NCBI RefSeq assembly: GCF_036850765.1
Contig: NC_089491.1
Span: forward strand, 126,184,766 to 126,248,765
Reading direction: 5' to 3'
Length of the DNA stretch: 64,000 nucleotides
Source of the DNA: Saccopteryx bilineata
Taxonomy: Eukaryota > Chordata > Mammalia > Chiroptera > Emballonuridae
Shown in pieces: positions 63,084-64,000 of the stretch. A program made the translations under genes and the position numbers. The notes beneath the pieces were generated by a model, which ran no database searches, was not told the DNA's origin, and worked only from the letters and a program-made list of their open reading frames with translations. The number at the start of each line of letters is the position of its first letter. Position 1 is the stretch's first letter.

Positions 63084-64000
63084 GTAAGCCTCAGAAATGC
63101 ATTAGAACAATAGGCACACAGTAATAATGAACAAGGATAAACCTGTTTTCTGTGTCGTATACTGTTCTGAAAACTTTATGTATTATCTTGTTTTATCCTC
63201 AGAGCTACTTATGCCATAGGTTATATTCTCCCGATTTTTCACATGGGAAACTAGGCTGCAGGAAGGCTCAGTGACATGCCTGGGAGGAGGTGGGGAAATC
63301 TCAGTTTGAATCTAGTCAGTCTGATTCACGTGCCAACCCAGAACCGAGTCCAGATCCTGTTTTTCACCACGTCAAGGTTTCTTTTCATCCGCTGTAATGT
63401 GGAAACAACAGTACTTACCTTGGCTCTCTGTGGGAGATTATTTGAAGGCTAAATGCCCTTTTATACAAAAGTAACTTGAAAATTGTAAATCAACAAATAT
63501 AGAACTTTTGTTTATACACCTATAACAGGTTTTGGCAAATGATAAAGGCTTAATAGATATTTGTTGAATGAAAAATTAACTATTGTTATTATAGTGACAG
63601 TACAAGGTTTACAGCATTCATTTTCTTCATTGGAGTTTAAACACTGCTCAGTTTATCCGTATATAGAATTTAAACCTAAAATAAGTTTATAGGTATGCAT
63701 TTTGTAATCATTATCAAACTATCTCTCTGCACTTTAATTTCTTATCTGAAAAAATGAGAATGCTGAGCTTCCTGACGTATATCTCTGTTCCTGCTCTGAA
63801 ACTCTTACTAGAACCTTTGATTCCTGACTCACTTATTTCAAGATTCCTGACACAATTAATGCTACTTTTGATTTATTAAGAAGCTATCACTCTAAAGAGA
63901 TTGTTCTCTAAAAGAGAATTAGCAGAAGTATATGATATCTCTTTAATCTAATTGTGCCCATTCTATTAAATTTTATACATGAGTGTAATTTTTTATAAAG
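63084..64000 (+). other. CEP290 intron 37 (5' part)
   Basis: No gene. A MIR copy at about 63150-63345 ('tatgccataggttatattct', 'acatgggaaactaggctgca', 'tcagtttgaatctagtcagt'), then unique AT-rich DNA to the end of the window. Confidence 0.65.
63150..63345 (+). repeat. MIR, sense
   Basis: The best MIR in the window: 'actgttctgaaaactttatg', 'tgttttatcctcagagctac' and 'ggaaggctcagtgacatgcc' all occur in consensus order. Confidence 0.7.

Noticed and set aside
1..64000. An undescribed multi-gene system
   Set aside because: Reading both strands gave only CEP290 exons, relict exons and mobile elements; no second host gene cluster is present.

Overview
The window is vertebrate nuclear DNA holding the middle of one large gene on the + strand, CEP290 (centrosomal protein of 290 kDa; also called NPHP6, BBS14, LCA10). 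Thirty-one coding exons can be placed by their flanking AG/GT (one AG/GC) signals and by the protein they encode. In human numbering they are exons 7 to 37, about residues 148-1671 of a roughly 2,479-residue coiled-coil protein. Every exon has the human length except exon 14, which is 3 nt longer (an extra Tyr codon also present in cattle). All are open and in phase, so the gene looks functional. Exons 1-6 lie to the left of the window and 38 onward to the right. No other protein-coding gene and no genuine RNA gene was found.

The repeats point to a bat. There are about 27 tRNA-derived SINEs of a few families, one of them a long form of about 360-400 bp. There are also DNA transposons (a mariner with a DUF4817-type transposase remnant, a second mariner MITE, a 330-bp hAT MITE and a Helitron with a Rep/helicase fragment), a combination otherwise rare in mammals. 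The SINE types resemble those I associate with horseshoe or roundleaf bats. This is an inference, and the Helitron (best known from vesper bats) does not settle the family.

Layout: 1-3006 intron 6 (L1 3' end, then unique DNA); 3007-5778 exons 7-11 with a mariner in intron 10; 5779-10579 intron 11 with SINEs; 10580-12156 exons 12-13; 12157-15977 intron 13 with an old repeat; 15978-21761 exons 14-18, with a GC-AG intron 16 and a 755-bp solo LTR in intron 17; 21762-23690 intron 18, which holds two relict exons; 23691-32311 exons 19-25; 32312-41742 the 9.4-kb intron 25, with a SINE cluster and an antisense, heavily deleted gammaretrovirus-like provirus; 41743-47137 exons 26-27; 47138-52816 intron 27 with the Helitron, nested SINEs and a second solo LTR; 52817-63083 exons 28-37; 63084-64000 intron 37.

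The most interesting points are: (i) a decayed 786-bp exon and an intact 93-bp exon in intron 18, which would add a longer coiled coil between exons 18 and 19; (ii) a GC-AG intron; (iii) a SINE family carrying one or two copies of a near-perfect CTCF core motif; (iv) a provirus bracketed by a 30-bp perfect inverted repeat. I found no new multi-gene system, and a window inside a single housekeeping/ciliary gene is not where one would be expected.
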